A DNA stretch of 64,000 nt from Psychrobacter sp. P11G3 (GTDB taxonomy: Bacteria; Pseudomonadota; Gammaproteobacteria; Pseudomonadales; Moraxellaceae), in the NCBI RefSeq assembly GCF_001435845.1, contig NZ_CM003596.1, positions 3,192,232 to 3,256,231 on the forward strand. Direction: 5' to 3'. Position numbers and translations under genes: made by a program. Of the stretch, positions 10,336 through 19,163 are shown in pieces. Below the pieces are notes generated by a model. That model made no database searches, had not been told where the DNA came from, and saw only the letters and a program-made list of their open reading frames with translations. Position 1 is the first letter of the stretch. The number at the start of each line of letters is the position of its first letter.

Positions 10336-11136
10336 ATGAAAACGAAATACAAAGATTTGACCATTTGGATCACCGGTGCTTCTAGTGGTATTGGACAAGC
10401 ATTAGCCGTTGCCTTCGCCAAACGCGGAGCTAGAATTATTCTAAGTGGACGTGACAGTGATAAGTTAGAGGTGGTCAAAAATAGCTGCAAACGCGCTAAC
10501 AAACATATTGTCGTTCCCTTTGATATCAGTAATGCCAACCAAACCAAAGAAGCTTATGCTACTGCTAAAGCTCAGGCGGAAAAAATCGACTGGCTCATCA
10601 ATAATGCTGGTATCAGTCAGCGTTCGCTCATCATGGACACGGCTGAAGAAGTTGAACGCCAAATCATGGAAATAGATTATTTTGCCCAGACGCGCCTTAC
10701 TAGACTGGTATTGCCTGATATTATCGCACAAGGCGGCGGCAAAGTAGTAATGGTCTCGAGTGTAGCAGGTTTATTGGGTACACAATATCGCGGTGCTTAT
10801 GGAGCAGCCAAGGCCGCACTGCATATGTGGGCCAACAGTTTGCGTGCTGAGCTACATGATCAAGGTATCAAAGTAGCCACGATATTCCCCGGGTTTATTC
10901 AGACTAATATCTCTATCAATGCGTTGACTGGCGACGGTAGCGCACAAGGTACGATGGATGAAGCGACCAACAATGGTCTAACTGCGACTGAGTTTGCCAA
11001 ACAAGTCGTGAAGGCGCTCACCAAGGGAGAGGAATATATCATCGTCGCTGGTCGCAAAGAAAAACTGGCCACACGGGTCAACCGCGTCTCTCCACCAAAA
11101 CTCTATAAGCTCATACGTGAGTCACAAGTGAAGTAA
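10336..11136 (+). CDS. SDR-family oxidoreductase
   Basis: Classical short-chain dehydrogenase/reductase, 266 residues, soluble Rossmann fold. The cofactor motif TGASSGIG is at about residues 13-20, NNAGIS near 90, the catalytic Ser in SSVAG, and the YxxxK motif in YGAAK near 155. An Arg in LSGRDSDK after the second strand suggests NADP(H) preference, by family rule. The C-terminus is basic. The substrate cannot be told from sequence; the overall form resembles the DHRS7B/YqjQ group. AAAGGA precedes the ATG. It lies between the nqr operon and apbE in the same direction, but a terminator upstream and an intergenic hairpin downstream argue against a simple operon. Confidence 0.88.
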   Translation: MKTKYKDLTIWITGASSGIGQALAVAFAKRGARIILSGRDSDKLEVVKNSCKRANKHIVVPFDISNANQTKEAYATAKAQAEKIDWLINNAGISQRSLIMDTAEEVERQIMEIDYFAQTRLTRLVLPDIIAQGGGKVVMVSSVAGLLGTQYRGAYGAAKAALHMWANSLRAELHDQGIKVATIFPGFIQTNISINALTGDGSAQGTMDEATNNGLTATEFAKQVVKALTKGEEYIIVAGRKEKLATRVNRVSPPKLYKLIRESQVK

Positions 11137-11200
11137 GCCACTCAATCAACCGAACGAATTGTCGCTGAATGGTGCCTTCATTAGTATTTTTGGGTTCAAG

Positions 11201-11233
11201 GGGTGTAAAATAAGCGTGGCTTGTTTTACACCC
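11201..11233. repeat. 15-bp stem hairpin in the apbE leader
   Basis: Arms GGGTGTAAAATAAGC and GCTTGTTTTACACCC pair over 15 positions (one T-G wobble) around a three-base loop GTG. It ends 30 bases before the apbE start. No T run follows, so it is not a standard terminator; it could be an RNA regulatory hairpin, an RNase site or a dispersed palindromic element. Confidence 0.6.
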
Positions 11234-11263
11234 TACTCATTTCTACGCCATACCGAAAATATT

Positions 11264-12418
11264 ATGAAAAACACTATATCCAGCTTATCTTCCAAAAAAC
11301 CTCTGCACCTTACTTTAGTAGGCGTCATCAGCCTTGCTAGTACTTTAGGGCTCAGCGCTTGCCAGCAACCCCCAGACTATAACTATCTGATCGGTGAGAC
11401 GATGGGTACGAGCTACCATATTAGCTATCAGTTGCCTGATGATGCGGACGAAGCCGCCATACAAGCTGCGGTAGACGAGCGCCTAAAACAAATTAACGAT
11501 AGCATGTCTACTTATCAAAACGACTCGACCATATCTACATTCAATCGTTTGGGCAAAGACAAACCTATCACTATCGATGCTGATTTTAGTCGTGTGCTAG
11601 ATGTATCGCAAATTGTCTATCAGCAATCTGGCGGTGCTTTTGACCCTACCGTTATGCCACTCGTAAATACATGGGGCTTTGGGAGCACCATGACGGTCGA
11701 GCGTTTACAAAGTCCACCGACCGCAGTAGAGATTGCGCAAGCAAAAGCATTGGTCGATTTTGAGAGCATCATAAAGAAAGACGACACCATCTATAAGACC
11801 AAAGACGGCGTTGGTTTAGATTTTTCTGCTGTTGCCAAAGGTTATGGCGTCGATGTCATCGCTGATGTGCTGAGAGAGGATTACCAAATTCGTAACTATA
11901 TGGTTGAGATCGGCGGTGAAATAGCCACTTCTGGTGTGAATAACCAGCAGCAGCCATGGCAAATTGCGATTGACGCTCCTATTGAAGGCAGCACGGTCAG
12001 TGAACGTCAGACCATATCTGCTATTCGCCAGCCGAAAAACACGGCTAGCCAAATGCATCTAGCGACCTCTGGCAACTATCGCAATTCTGTCATATTCGAT
12101 GGCAAACGCTATAGCCATACTATCGACCCGACAACGGGCAACCCTATTGCAGGCGGCGCACCTTCAGTTACTGTCGCAGCTGATTCGGTTGCATTGGCGG
12201 ATGCGTGGGCAACTGCCCTTACCGCGATGCCTTATTACAAAGCACTAGACCTCGCTAAAACACAAAATCTAGCAGCCATGTTTGTGGTACTAGCTGACGA
12301 TGTAAAGGCAAAAGGTTCTGACGATATGTCCAACGAAGCTGCTGATGATGATATTGACGATTGGCAAGTGGTACAGACACCAGCGATGAAAGCATTACGT
12401 GCTGATAAAAAGCTCTAA
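11264..12418 (+). CDS. apbE: ApbE, FAD:protein FMN transferase (lipoprotein)
   Basis: Transfers FMN from FAD to a Thr of the SGAT motif in NqrB and NqrC; acts on the periplasmic side of the inner membrane. The protein has 384 residues with a lipoprotein signal whose lipobox is LSAC at about residue 31. ApbE landmarks are GETMGTSYHISY, a region rich in FDPTVMPLVNTWGFG, the FAD-binding GLDFSAVAKGYGVD, and SHTIDPTTGNPI near 285, followed by the Mg-binding segment DSVALADAWATAL. I chose the ATG at 11264; an upstream open frame of 35 codons runs through an intergenic hairpin and lacks a signal peptide. An insertion near 225-255 (after PIEGSTVSERQ) is polar. The position next to nqrABCDEF and nqrM fits its role exactly. 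Confidence 0.95.
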   Translation: MKNTISSLSSKKPLHLTLVGVISLASTLGLSACQQPPDYNYLIGETMGTSYHISYQLPDDADEAAIQAAVDERLKQINDSMSTYQNDSTISTFNRLGKDKPITIDADFSRVLDVSQIVYQQSGGAFDPTVMPLVNTWGFGSTMTVERLQSPPTAVEIAQAKALVDFESIIKKDDTIYKTKDGVGLDFSAVAKGYGVDVIADVLREDYQIRNYMVEIGGEIATSGVNNQQQPWQIAIDAPIEGSTVSERQTISAIRQPKNTASQMHLATSGNYRNSVIFDGKRYSHTIDPTTGNPIAGGAPSVTVAADSVALADAWATALTAMPYYKALDLAKTQNLAAMFVVLADDVKAKGSDDMSNEAADDDIDDWQVVQTPAMKALRADKKL

Positions 12419-12618
12419 TCGTTCTCCAAGCTCTAGACAGCACACTCTAGAAGCCACTGGTAAGTGATAGATGTGAAATAAGAGAATACGTTAACGCACA
12501 ACGAGCCGCACTAAAATTTGTTATACTATTATACAGTTGTTATTAATGGTGCTTAGCTGTCATGAACTTAGACAGCACTACTAATAACTGCCCTATTTTT
12601 TAAAATGAGGTTTCCTCT

Positions 12619-12864
12619 ATGCTTAGCCAACTGCTTCCTATGCTTGCCATTACTTTCACCGTATTTGTCCTATTCTTTATTTTTATGGGCGTCGGTTATA
12701 TGGTCAAAAAAAAGCCGCTTAGAGGATCTTGTGGCGGTGTTGCTAAATTGATGGGTGATGAAAATTGCTCGTTTTGCGGTAATGATCCCAATAAGTGCGA
12801 TTCACTAATCGCTGAACAGCAAGAGAATGCATTAAGAGCTGCTCAATTGGGTAAATCGGTTTAA
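12619..12864 (+). CDS. nqrM: NqrM, Na+-NQR maturation factor
   Basis: Small (81-residue) membrane protein of the DUF539/NqrM family, required for assembling Na+-NQR and thought to deliver iron to the NqrD/E centre. One N-terminal membrane helix (about residues 5-29, TFTVFVLFFIFMGVGYMV) is followed by a Cys-rich cytoplasmic part: SCGGVAKL, NCSFCGNDPNKC, giving four conserved Cys. GAGG lies 11 bases before the ATG. It follows apbE by 200 bases with a likely own promoter (TATACT at 12522-12527) and is closed by a strong terminator. Confidence 0.95.
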   Translation: MLSQLLPMLAITFTVFVLFFIFMGVGYMVKKKPLRGSCGGVAKLMGDENCSFCGNDPNKCDSLIAEQQENALRAAQLGKSV

Positions 12865-13260
12865 TAGCCTATTGGTTACCATACGCTGGTAGCATTTACC
12901 TGACATATGTTCTTATAATAGCGTCAAGTCATTCAAAAGTGACTTGACGCTATTTTTATTGTGCGATAAGACTGCTTATTTGAGATTCCTTATTATCGCC
13001 ATCTCTTATTATCACTGTTCTATAGCCGTAACTCGAAGTAACCACAAATGCATTTTGACTAACCTGCCTGCAAATTTAGCAAAATCAGTGCAGCAAATTG
13101 TATGTCTTACGTGCTACATATATTTTTCGGTCTCATTTAAGATATCGCTTACCGTTTAGGTACGTGTCTGGGTAAATGCTCTCTGGTGTTATTTTATAAG
13201 CGGCAATTTCTTGGCGCTGTTTAATAACGTGTTCTTTTTCGCTGTCATCGTTGTGCTGCT
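12865..13260. other. Intergenic region nqrM to MFS gene
   Basis: Contains the nqrM terminator at 12920-12957. The remaining 300 bases show no convincing gene; the 71-codon frame at 12944-13159 begins inside the terminator T run and has no ribosome site. The promoter for the downstream transporter must lie here but is not obvious. Confidence 0.6.
12920..12957 (+). terminator. Intrinsic terminator after nqrM
   Basis: Perfect 12-bp stem AGCGTCAAGTCA / TGACTTGACGCT with an eight-base loop, followed by ATTTTTATT. Confidence 0.92.
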
Positions 13261-14493
13261 ATGTCTACCTCGTCCAATCTATCTGTTTCATCTAGCCTGC
13301 CTTCCTCACGCTTTACCTTTTGGTTGGTTCTGTGTGCCATGATTCTGCTAGCAACCAATATGCGTGCACCTATCGTCGCGCTAGGTTCTATCGCCCCAGT
13401 GGTAAAAGACGCGCTTGATATCTCTGAGTTTCAGATAGGCTGGCTAGGAGCAGTGCCTATGCTGAGCTTTGCCGTTGGTGCGCTGATTTCTCCAACCATT
13501 GGTAAGCGATTCGGGCTAGAAAATACACTGATTGCCATGATTGGACTGTTAACGGTAGGGATGATTATTCGTACCGCTATCCCGACGTGGAGTGGGTTTT
13601 TAATTGGTACTTTGCTACTTACCCTCGCCATTGGTTTCGCTAATACTTTAGCAGCACCGGTCATTAAGCAGCGTACCCCACAACATATTCCGCTGATTAC
13701 AGGGTTGTTTAGTCTGACGATGACCACAGCAGCAGGTATCGTCGCAGGCGTCGTATTACCGCTATCGGAGCAGGTTGGTTGGCAGTGGGCATTAGGCGGT
13801 TGGACGATACTAGGTGTTTTTGCCTTTGTTATCTGGTTGTTCTTACGTTTGCGTTTGGGTTCATCTAACCATCAAGCGGTCATCCCTGCGGCCTTAAGCT
13901 CTTCTGATATTTCCATGTGGCGAACCACCTTTGCGTGGCAGATTGCTATTTTTATGGGATTACAGTCATTATTGTTTTACACCGTTGCCAGTTTTTTACC
14001 GTCGATTTGGGTCAGTAAGGGACTATCTGCCGTCAGTGCTGGACAAATGGGTTCTGTATTTCAGTTTATGGCACCGGTTTCTATCTTAAGTTTAACTTGG
14101 TTGGTCAATCGCGGCCGCCCTATTCAAGCGCTAGCGGTATTTGCTGCTGTGCTAAATGTCATTGGTATATTGGGCGTCAGTTATCTATCGACTGATTTGG
14201 CATGGCTATGGTCAGGCATGATGGGCATGGGCTGTTCGGCGATTTTTACCTTGAGCATGATGCTATTCTCTATGCGTACTTATACGACTAATCAGGCAAG
14301 TGAGCTGTCTGGTATGGCTCAAGCAGTTGGTTATGTCATTGCGTTTTTTGGACCATTGGGTACAGGTTGGCTGCATGAAATGACTGGTAGCTGGAGTATG
14401 CCACTTTTTATTATGCTGATACTGATGATTGTCAACGTCGTGATTGCTTGGCTTGTTAGTCGTCCAGTGATGGTCGATGGTAAATATATTTGA
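13261..14493 (+). CDS. MFS transporter, CynX/NimT type
   Basis: Major facilitator with about 12 membrane helices over 410 residues, inner membrane. The N-terminal part (ATNMRAPIVALGSIAPVV) and the loop ISPTIGKRFGLENTL match the CynX/NimT group, which includes the cyanate transporter and 2-nitroimidazole exporter; the actual substrate here is unknown. The C-terminal half has GMAQAVGYVIAFFGPLGTGWLHE, also typical. The ATG at 13261 has no clear ribosome site, but the next Met lies inside helix 1. No cyanase or other metabolic gene is adjacent to hint at the substrate. Confidence 0.88.
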   Translation: MSTSSNLSVSSSLPSSRFTFWLVLCAMILLATNMRAPIVALGSIAPVVKDALDISEFQIGWLGAVPMLSFAVGALISPTIGKRFGLENTLIAMIGLLTVGMIIRTAIPTWSGFLIGTLLLTLAIGFANTLAAPVIKQRTPQHIPLITGLFSLTMTTAAGIVAGVVLPLSEQVGWQWALGGWTILGVFAFVIWLFLRLRLGSSNHQAVIPAALSSSDISMWRTTFAWQIAIFMGLQSLLFYTVASFLPSIWVSKGLSAVSAGQMGSVFQFMAPVSILSLTWLVNRGRPIQALAVFAAVLNVIGILGVSYLSTDLAWLWSGMMGMGCSAIFTLSMMLFSMRTYTTNQASELSGMAQAVGYVIAFFGPLGTGWLHEMTGSWSMPLFIMLILMIVNVVIAWLVSRPVMVDGKYI

Positions 14494-14804
14494 TTGCTAT
14501 CAGCTTTCATGTCTATCAGTTTTTGTGGTCTACAAGGCTATGATTGCTAACGCGCAATAAAGCGGCCTTAAATTAACCTTAGGCCAATATAGGTCACTGT
14601 CTTATTTTGCTATAGTCAGTTTAATATAACTTAGATACTTAATATAATCTGGATACTCAATATAACCCGGATAAAAGGAAGGTGAGTGAAAGTACTACCA
14701 ATAGTAGACTGAGCGAGCCTGACGATTTATCCGACTGATACTGTATCTGGTTTAGATAGGATTTGACTAGACACTGGTTTGATTGCATATAGGACATAAC
14801 ACCC
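14494..14804. other. Intergenic region before tesA with 18-bp repeats
   Basis: Just after the MFS gene an imperfect GGCC-ended hairpin lies near 14562-14584 without a good T tract. Further on are three degenerate 18-bp direct repeats at 14621-14674, annotated separately. No gene is seen. The region probably carries the promoter of the tesA-ybbA-ybbP operon. Confidence 0.6.
14621..14674. repeat. Three tandem 18-bp degenerate repeats
   Basis: Units TTAATATAACTTAGATAC, TTAATATAATCTGGATAC and TCAATATAACCCGGATAA follow without spacing. The shared core is T-x-AATATAA-xxx-x-GATA. They end about 130 bases before tesA. Direct repeats of this kind can be operator sites or result from slippage. Confidence 0.7.
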
Positions 14805-15659
14805 ATGATGAAATTTCCCTCTCGTTTTGCTCAGCGCTTGCCTGCTATCGCCATGCTCGCGGCTGTAATGGCTATCAGTGGCTGTCAGAAAGATGCTGAA
14901 ACCACATCTGCTACTGACACGCAGAGTACCAGTACTGAAGCGACCAACAGTCAAGCCAGCACTGCTCCAGTAGCTACTGAAACCGCAGCCTCAACTGATC
15001 AACAGGTCAAATCCTCATCACTTACTATTTTGGCGCTTGGTGACTCACTGACAGAAGGTCTGGGAGTGGACAAAGACGACAATTACCCTGCTCAGTTAGA
15101 AGATCGTCTACAAGAGATGGGCTATGCTAACGCCAAAGTTATCAACTCAGGTCTAAGCGGTGAAACCAGTACTGGTCTGGTCAATCGATTGGACTGGGTA
15201 TCGCAAACCAAACCTGACATCACTATATTGACTATCGGTGCCAACGACGCCATACGTGGTATCGATGTAGCGACAATTGAAGCCAATATTCGTACTGCGG
15301 TTAAGCACCTGCAAGACAATGGCAGTGTCGTCATCTTGGGCGGTATGTCGATCTATGACAATCTAGGCAGTGAATACGTGGCGGCATTCTCAGACATTTA
15401 TCCTCGTATTGCGAAAGACATGAATCTAACGCTCATTCCGTTCTTTTTAGAGGGCGTCGGCGGTGACCGCGCACTCAACCAAGCCGACGCCATTCATCCG
15501 ACCAAAGAAGGCTACGAGATTATCGTCAATGACAATATCTTGCCTATTCTAGAGCCTAAATTAAATGAGTTAAAAGAGCTAAAAACAGCCGATACCGATA
15601 ACACATCTACAACTGCGCAAAAACAGACGACTAAAAATACGACTAACGAGACCATGTAA
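14805..15659 (+). CDS. tesA: TesA-like GDSL esterase/arylesterase, lipoprotein
   Basis: SGNH-hydrolase of the TesA/arylesterase group, which cleaves acyl-CoA or carboxylic esters. The N-terminus is a lipoprotein signal with lipobox ISGC near residue 28, followed by a Thr/Ser/Ala-rich linker to about residue 72. Block I is LALGDSLTEGLG with the nucleophilic Ser, block III is IGANDAIRG with Asn, and block V is DAIHP with the catalytic Asp and His. A Thr/Lys-rich tail follows after about residue 255. It has 284 residues against about 200 for E. coli TesA, because of linker and tail. It overlaps ybbA by one base (TAATG); the same three genes neighbour each other in many Proteobacteria. Confidence 0.92.
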   Translation: MMKFPSRFAQRLPAIAMLAAVMAISGCQKDAETTSATDTQSTSTEATNSQASTAPVATETAASTDQQVKSSSLTILALGDSLTEGLGVDKDDNYPAQLEDRLQEMGYANAKVINSGLSGETSTGLVNRLDWVSQTKPDITILTIGANDAIRGIDVATIEANIRTAVKHLQDNGSVVILGGMSIYDNLGSEYVAAFSDIYPRIAKDMNLTLIPFFLEGVGGDRALNQADAIHPTKEGYEIIVNDNILPILEPKLNELKELKTADTDNTSTTAQKQTTKNTTNETM

Positions 15660-16375
15660 TGACATCATCAAGCTCGATTGCAGAGACATCGCAAACAGAC
15701 TTTAAGACACAAACCCTACTAACTGCCTCACAGTTAAACAAAACCGTACAAGTCGGTGAGCAAAAGTTGTCCATCATCAAAGACGTTGATATCCATGTTA
15801 ATGCAGGCGAGTTTGTGGTCATCATGGGCAAATCAGGCTCAGGCAAATCGACCTTACTAGGACTACTTGCCGCGCTAGACTATCCCGATAGCGGTACGGT
15901 GTCACTGGCAAATCAAACGCTCAGCAGTCTTGACGAGGATGCGCTTGCCGTTATTCGACAGCAGGATATGGGCTTTGTCTTTCAGTCGTTTCATCTACTG
16001 CCCACACTAACCGTCGCTGAAAATATCGCCTTTCCACTTGATATTGCCAGACGTCCAAACCCATCACGCGTAGACGAGCTGATAGATGCAGTCGACTTAG
16101 GTCATAGACGTAACAGCTTACCCAATCAGTTGTCAGGTGGTGAGCAGCAGCGTACAGCGGTGGCGCGAGCACTGGTATCGCATCCAAAGATTGTCTTTGC
16201 GGATGAGCCAACAGGCAACCTAGACGAGCAAAATGCCGATCAAGTTATGCAGCTGCTATTGGACTTACGCCAACAGGTTGGCTCGGCACTGGTGGTCGTG
16301 ACTCATGATCCTGCACTTGCCGAGATGGCAGATCGCGTCATCACCATGCATGACGGCCGCATTGTACCTACATGA
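15659..16375 (+). CDS. ybbA: ABC transporter ATP-binding protein YbbA
   Basis: ATPase subunit of the LolD/MacB-type family, 238 residues, cytoplasmic face of the inner membrane. Walker A GKSGSGKST near residue 58, Q-loop VFQSFHLLP, signature LSGGEQQRTAVAR, Walker B IVFADEPTGNLD and switch His in VVVTHDPALAE are all intact. The start overlaps the tesA stop and ybbP follows 19 bases downstream, so the three genes are one operon. YbbA-YbbP transporters of this kind have no assigned substrate; pairing with a lipid-active esterase suggests envelope lipid or lipoprotein handling, which is inference. Confidence 0.95.
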   Translation: MTSSSSIAETSQTDFKTQTLLTASQLNKTVQVGEQKLSIIKDVDIHVNAGEFVVIMGKSGSGKSTLLGLLAALDYPDSGTVSLANQTLSSLDEDALAVIRQQDMGFVFQSFHLLPTLTVAENIAFPLDIARRPNPSRVDELIDAVDLGHRRNSLPNQLSGGEQQRTAVARALVSHPKIVFADEPTGNLDEQNADQVMQLLLDLRQQVGSALVVVTHDPALAEMADRVITMHDGRIVPT

Positions 16376-16394
16376 ATAACTGGATTGTATCTTA

Positions 16395-19037
16395 ATGAAT
16401 AGTAAGCCCACAGACAACAAATCGCCTGATACAAAAAAGACTGCTACCAGTATGCATCAAGAGTCCAGTTATCCTAGCGGCATCCTTAGTCAACTATTTA
16501 CCCGTACTCTAGGTTTTCAAAATCTAGGCTCGCAAGCACTCAGCCGTAGCTGGTGGCAGCGCTGGGTATATCCTGTGTTGTTTCTACTGACCTTGACCTT
16601 GTCGCTTGCAACCTACCTGACCCTCGACTCGGTGCAGCAGTCTGTCGATAGCTACATCAATGACAATCAGCGCGCGCTCGTTGGTGGGGATCTAATCCTA
16701 AACAGTAAGCAAGACTGGCCAAGCGAAGTATTGTCACAGGTAGAAACTATCCCTAATACACAGACGGTATATGACTATCAGTTTAGCGCCATGCTGGTCA
16801 ATGATGAGCAAACCTTGCTTGCCAGCGTCAAAGCCGTCTCGCCGTCGTACCCCTTATACGGCACAGCAGAGCTTGCCTCGGGACAGCCGCTGTGGGATCA
16901 GCTAACATCTGACAGTGTGATCGTCGCGCCAGAAGTGCTCAGTAGTCTACAGGCCGATGTCGGCGACCGTATCACCATTGGTGATGCGCAGTTTACCATC
17001 AGTGATGTGCTGACCAAAGAACCTGACCGACCTTTGACCGCGTTTGGTTTTGGTGGGCGGGTGTTGATGAAACAAGATGCCTTGGCAGCCACCAACCTAC
17101 TCGGTCAACGTAGCCGCGTCAATTACCGTATTGAGATAGCAGGTGATCCCGAGCTGATCACGACGCAGCGTGATGCGTTCACAGATATTCTGACCAATTA
17201 TCCTGATATCGAGCTGTCTGAAGCCCAGTCCGAAGATACCTCTGTGTCCCGTATCTCTGACAATGTATTGATGTTCTTAAAATTACTGGTCATTGCGGTA
17301 TTGCTACTCTCTGCCGTCGCCATGTACGGCGTCATTAGCGCCTTTGTCAGCAAGCAGCAATCCAATAATGCCATTCGATTGGCGCTCGGCGAGCCACTTG
17401 GTTCACTCAAGCGCAGCTATTATCAACTGCTTATCGTTACCACCGCCATTGCTTGTGTTGCCGCGATTGTCCTGAGTTTGGGCTTGCTTAAAATCGGGCA
17501 ACCTTATCTCGTAGCTATTTTGCCTGCCGACGTGGGTCTCGCCATCAATCCAATCAGTGCGATCAAGACCATATTCATTGCTTTAGCCCTGACGTTACTG
17601 ATTGCACAGCGTGGTCTAAGCGCGCTTAATACAACCAAACCCGCTACCCTACTCAATCAAGGGGCGAATACGCAAACACAAAATTTGCCTTGGTATCGAC
17701 GTGTGCCGCTACTATGGTATGGCTTGGTGCTGGCAGGGCTGTATGCTTTCTTTACCTATGAAGTAGGTTCGCTGTCATTAGGGGCGCAGTTATTGGGCGG
17801 CTTGATTGGCTTTGTGGCGATATTTTGGCTATTGGCGCGTGGGTGGATCTGGCTGCTTAACAAGTTAGCGAGTAATACCAAGGTCAGTTGGATGCAGCGT
17901 ATTGCCATCCATAACCTTGCGCGTAAAGGCAACCAATCGGCGTTGTTCTTTGTCACCTTATCACTATCGGTAGCGGTGCTGACGCTTATCACGACACTCA
18001 ATCACAGTATCAATGCGCAGTTTATCAACGCCTATCCTGAAGATGCGCCTAATCTGTTTTTGCTCGATGTGCAGAGCGATCAACATGACGATATTGATGC
18101 AATCATTGAAGCGCCTGTCACTTATTATCCCGTCATTCGTGCGCGTGTAGAGACGGCAAATGATGTGGCGGCAAAAGATATCGAGCCTGCTGATGGGTTT
18201 GATGATCCTACGCGAGTGTTTAACTTAAGCTATGCAGATACGGTCATGGATACTGAATACATCACTGAATCGCTCACAGATGATGCGCTATATACGCCTA
18301 TCGATGCGACAAACGAACAAATCAAACCCTTGTCTATCTTGGACACTGCCGCAGGTATGCTCAATGTCGGTATGGGCGATCAGGTGCGTTTTAACATTCA
18401 AGGTATCGAAATCATCGGGCAAATTACCAGTATTCGCACGCGCTATGAACGTGGCCCAAGTCCGTATTTCTATTTCTTATTTGAGCCGTCCGTGCTGTCC
18501 GCTGCCCCGCAGATTCAGTTTGCTACTGCCCACGTATCAGAAGATGCCATTCCAGAACTACAAGGCAAACTGGTACGCGAGTTCCCTGCTGTCACTACGA
18601 TCGATGGCACTGCTATTGCGAAACAAATTCAAGAGCTGGTGGTACAAATGAGCCGCTTGGTCTATGTATTCACCTTGCTTGCCCTACTCACTGGCGTCAT
18701 GGTGCTAATCAGCTCGCTGCTGTCTACCTCGCAAGATCGTATGAAAGACAGCGCTTCATTTAGACTGCTCGGTATGCAAAAGCGTGACCTGTATATGCTC
18801 AATATTTTAGAATTGGGCGTGCTTGGTATTAGCGCAGCGACCTTTGCCGTTGTTATCGCTAGCGTTGGTGCATGGGCTGCTATCACGCAGTGGTTTAATT
18901 TACAATTTAGTGTGCCGTGGACGAGCTTGGCGATTGGCGGTGCGGCGTTAGTCGTATTGCTGTTTGCCATTGCCATTATTTATGTGAGATTGGTGATTGG
19001 ACGCGGGATTATGGCAAGGGTCAGGGCGATGATTTAG
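16395..19037 (+). CDS. ybbP: ABC transporter permease YbbP (FtsX/MacB type)
   Basis: Large inner-membrane permease, 880 residues, with two FtsX-like modules. One helix near residues 57-78 is followed by a periplasmic MacB-like domain (about 80-285), then helices near 288-315, 345-365, 395-410 and a central block near 430-485, a second periplasmic part (about 540-745), and three C-terminal helices. The central segment IHNLARKGNQSALFFVTLSLS is typical of the YbbP group. E. coli YbbP is somewhat shorter; the N-terminal extension here (first 50 residues) is polar. Partner of the ATPase just upstream. Mechanotransmission rather than classical import is likely by analogy with MacB/LolCE. Confidence 0.93.
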   Translation: MNSKPTDNKSPDTKKTATSMHQESSYPSGILSQLFTRTLGFQNLGSQALSRSWWQRWVYPVLFLLTLTLSLATYLTLDSVQQSVDSYINDNQRALVGGDLILNSKQDWPSEVLSQVETIPNTQTVYDYQFSAMLVNDEQTLLASVKAVSPSYPLYGTAELASGQPLWDQLTSDSVIVAPEVLSSLQADVGDRITIGDAQFTISDVLTKEPDRPLTAFGFGGRVLMKQDALAATNLLGQRSRVNYRIEIAGDPELITTQRDAFTDILTNYPDIELSEAQSEDTSVSRISDNVLMFLKLLVIAVLLLSAVAMYGVISAFVSKQQSNNAIRLALGEPLGSLKRSYYQLLIVTTAIACVAAIVLSLGLLKIGQPYLVAILPADVGLAINPISAIKTIFIALALTLLIAQRGLSALNTTKPATLLNQGANTQTQNLPWYRRVPLLWYGLVLAGLYAFFTYEVGSLSLGAQLLGGLIGFVAIFWLLARGWIWLLNKLASNTKVSWMQRIAIHNLARKGNQSALFFVTLSLSVAVLTLITTLNHSINAQFINAYPEDAPNLFLLDVQSDQHDDIDAIIEAPVTYYPVIRARVETANDVAAKDIEPADGFDDPTRVFNLSYADTVMDTEYITESLTDDALYTPIDATNEQIKPLSILDTAAGMLNVGMGDQVRFNIQGIEIIGQITSIRTRYERGPSPYFYFLFEPSVLSAAPQIQFATAHVSEDAIPELQGKLVREFPAVTTIDGTAIAKQIQELVVQMSRLVYVFTLLALLTGVMVLISSLLSTSQDRMKDSASFRLLGMQKRDLYMLNILELGVLGISAATFAVVIASVGAWAAITQWFNLQFSVPWTSLAIGGAALVVLLFAIAIIYVRLVIGRGIMARVRAMI

Positions 19038-19163
19038 CAATAGTTTATTTTACGATTCCAACTCGTTTAAAACTGACTATTTGCTATACTAACGCCCATA
19101 TTATCATTAGGGGTATGCGTGCCTATACCTCATTAACACCTTCCCAAATAGCATGGTAGCCTT

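Noticed and set aside
11159..11263. Upstream extension of ApbE starting at 11159
   Set aside because: It runs through an intergenic hairpin and would hide the lipoprotein signal; the ATG at 11264 gives a proper signal peptide.
12944..13159. 71-codon frame after nqrM
   Set aside because: Begins within the T tract of the nqrM terminator and has no ribosome site.
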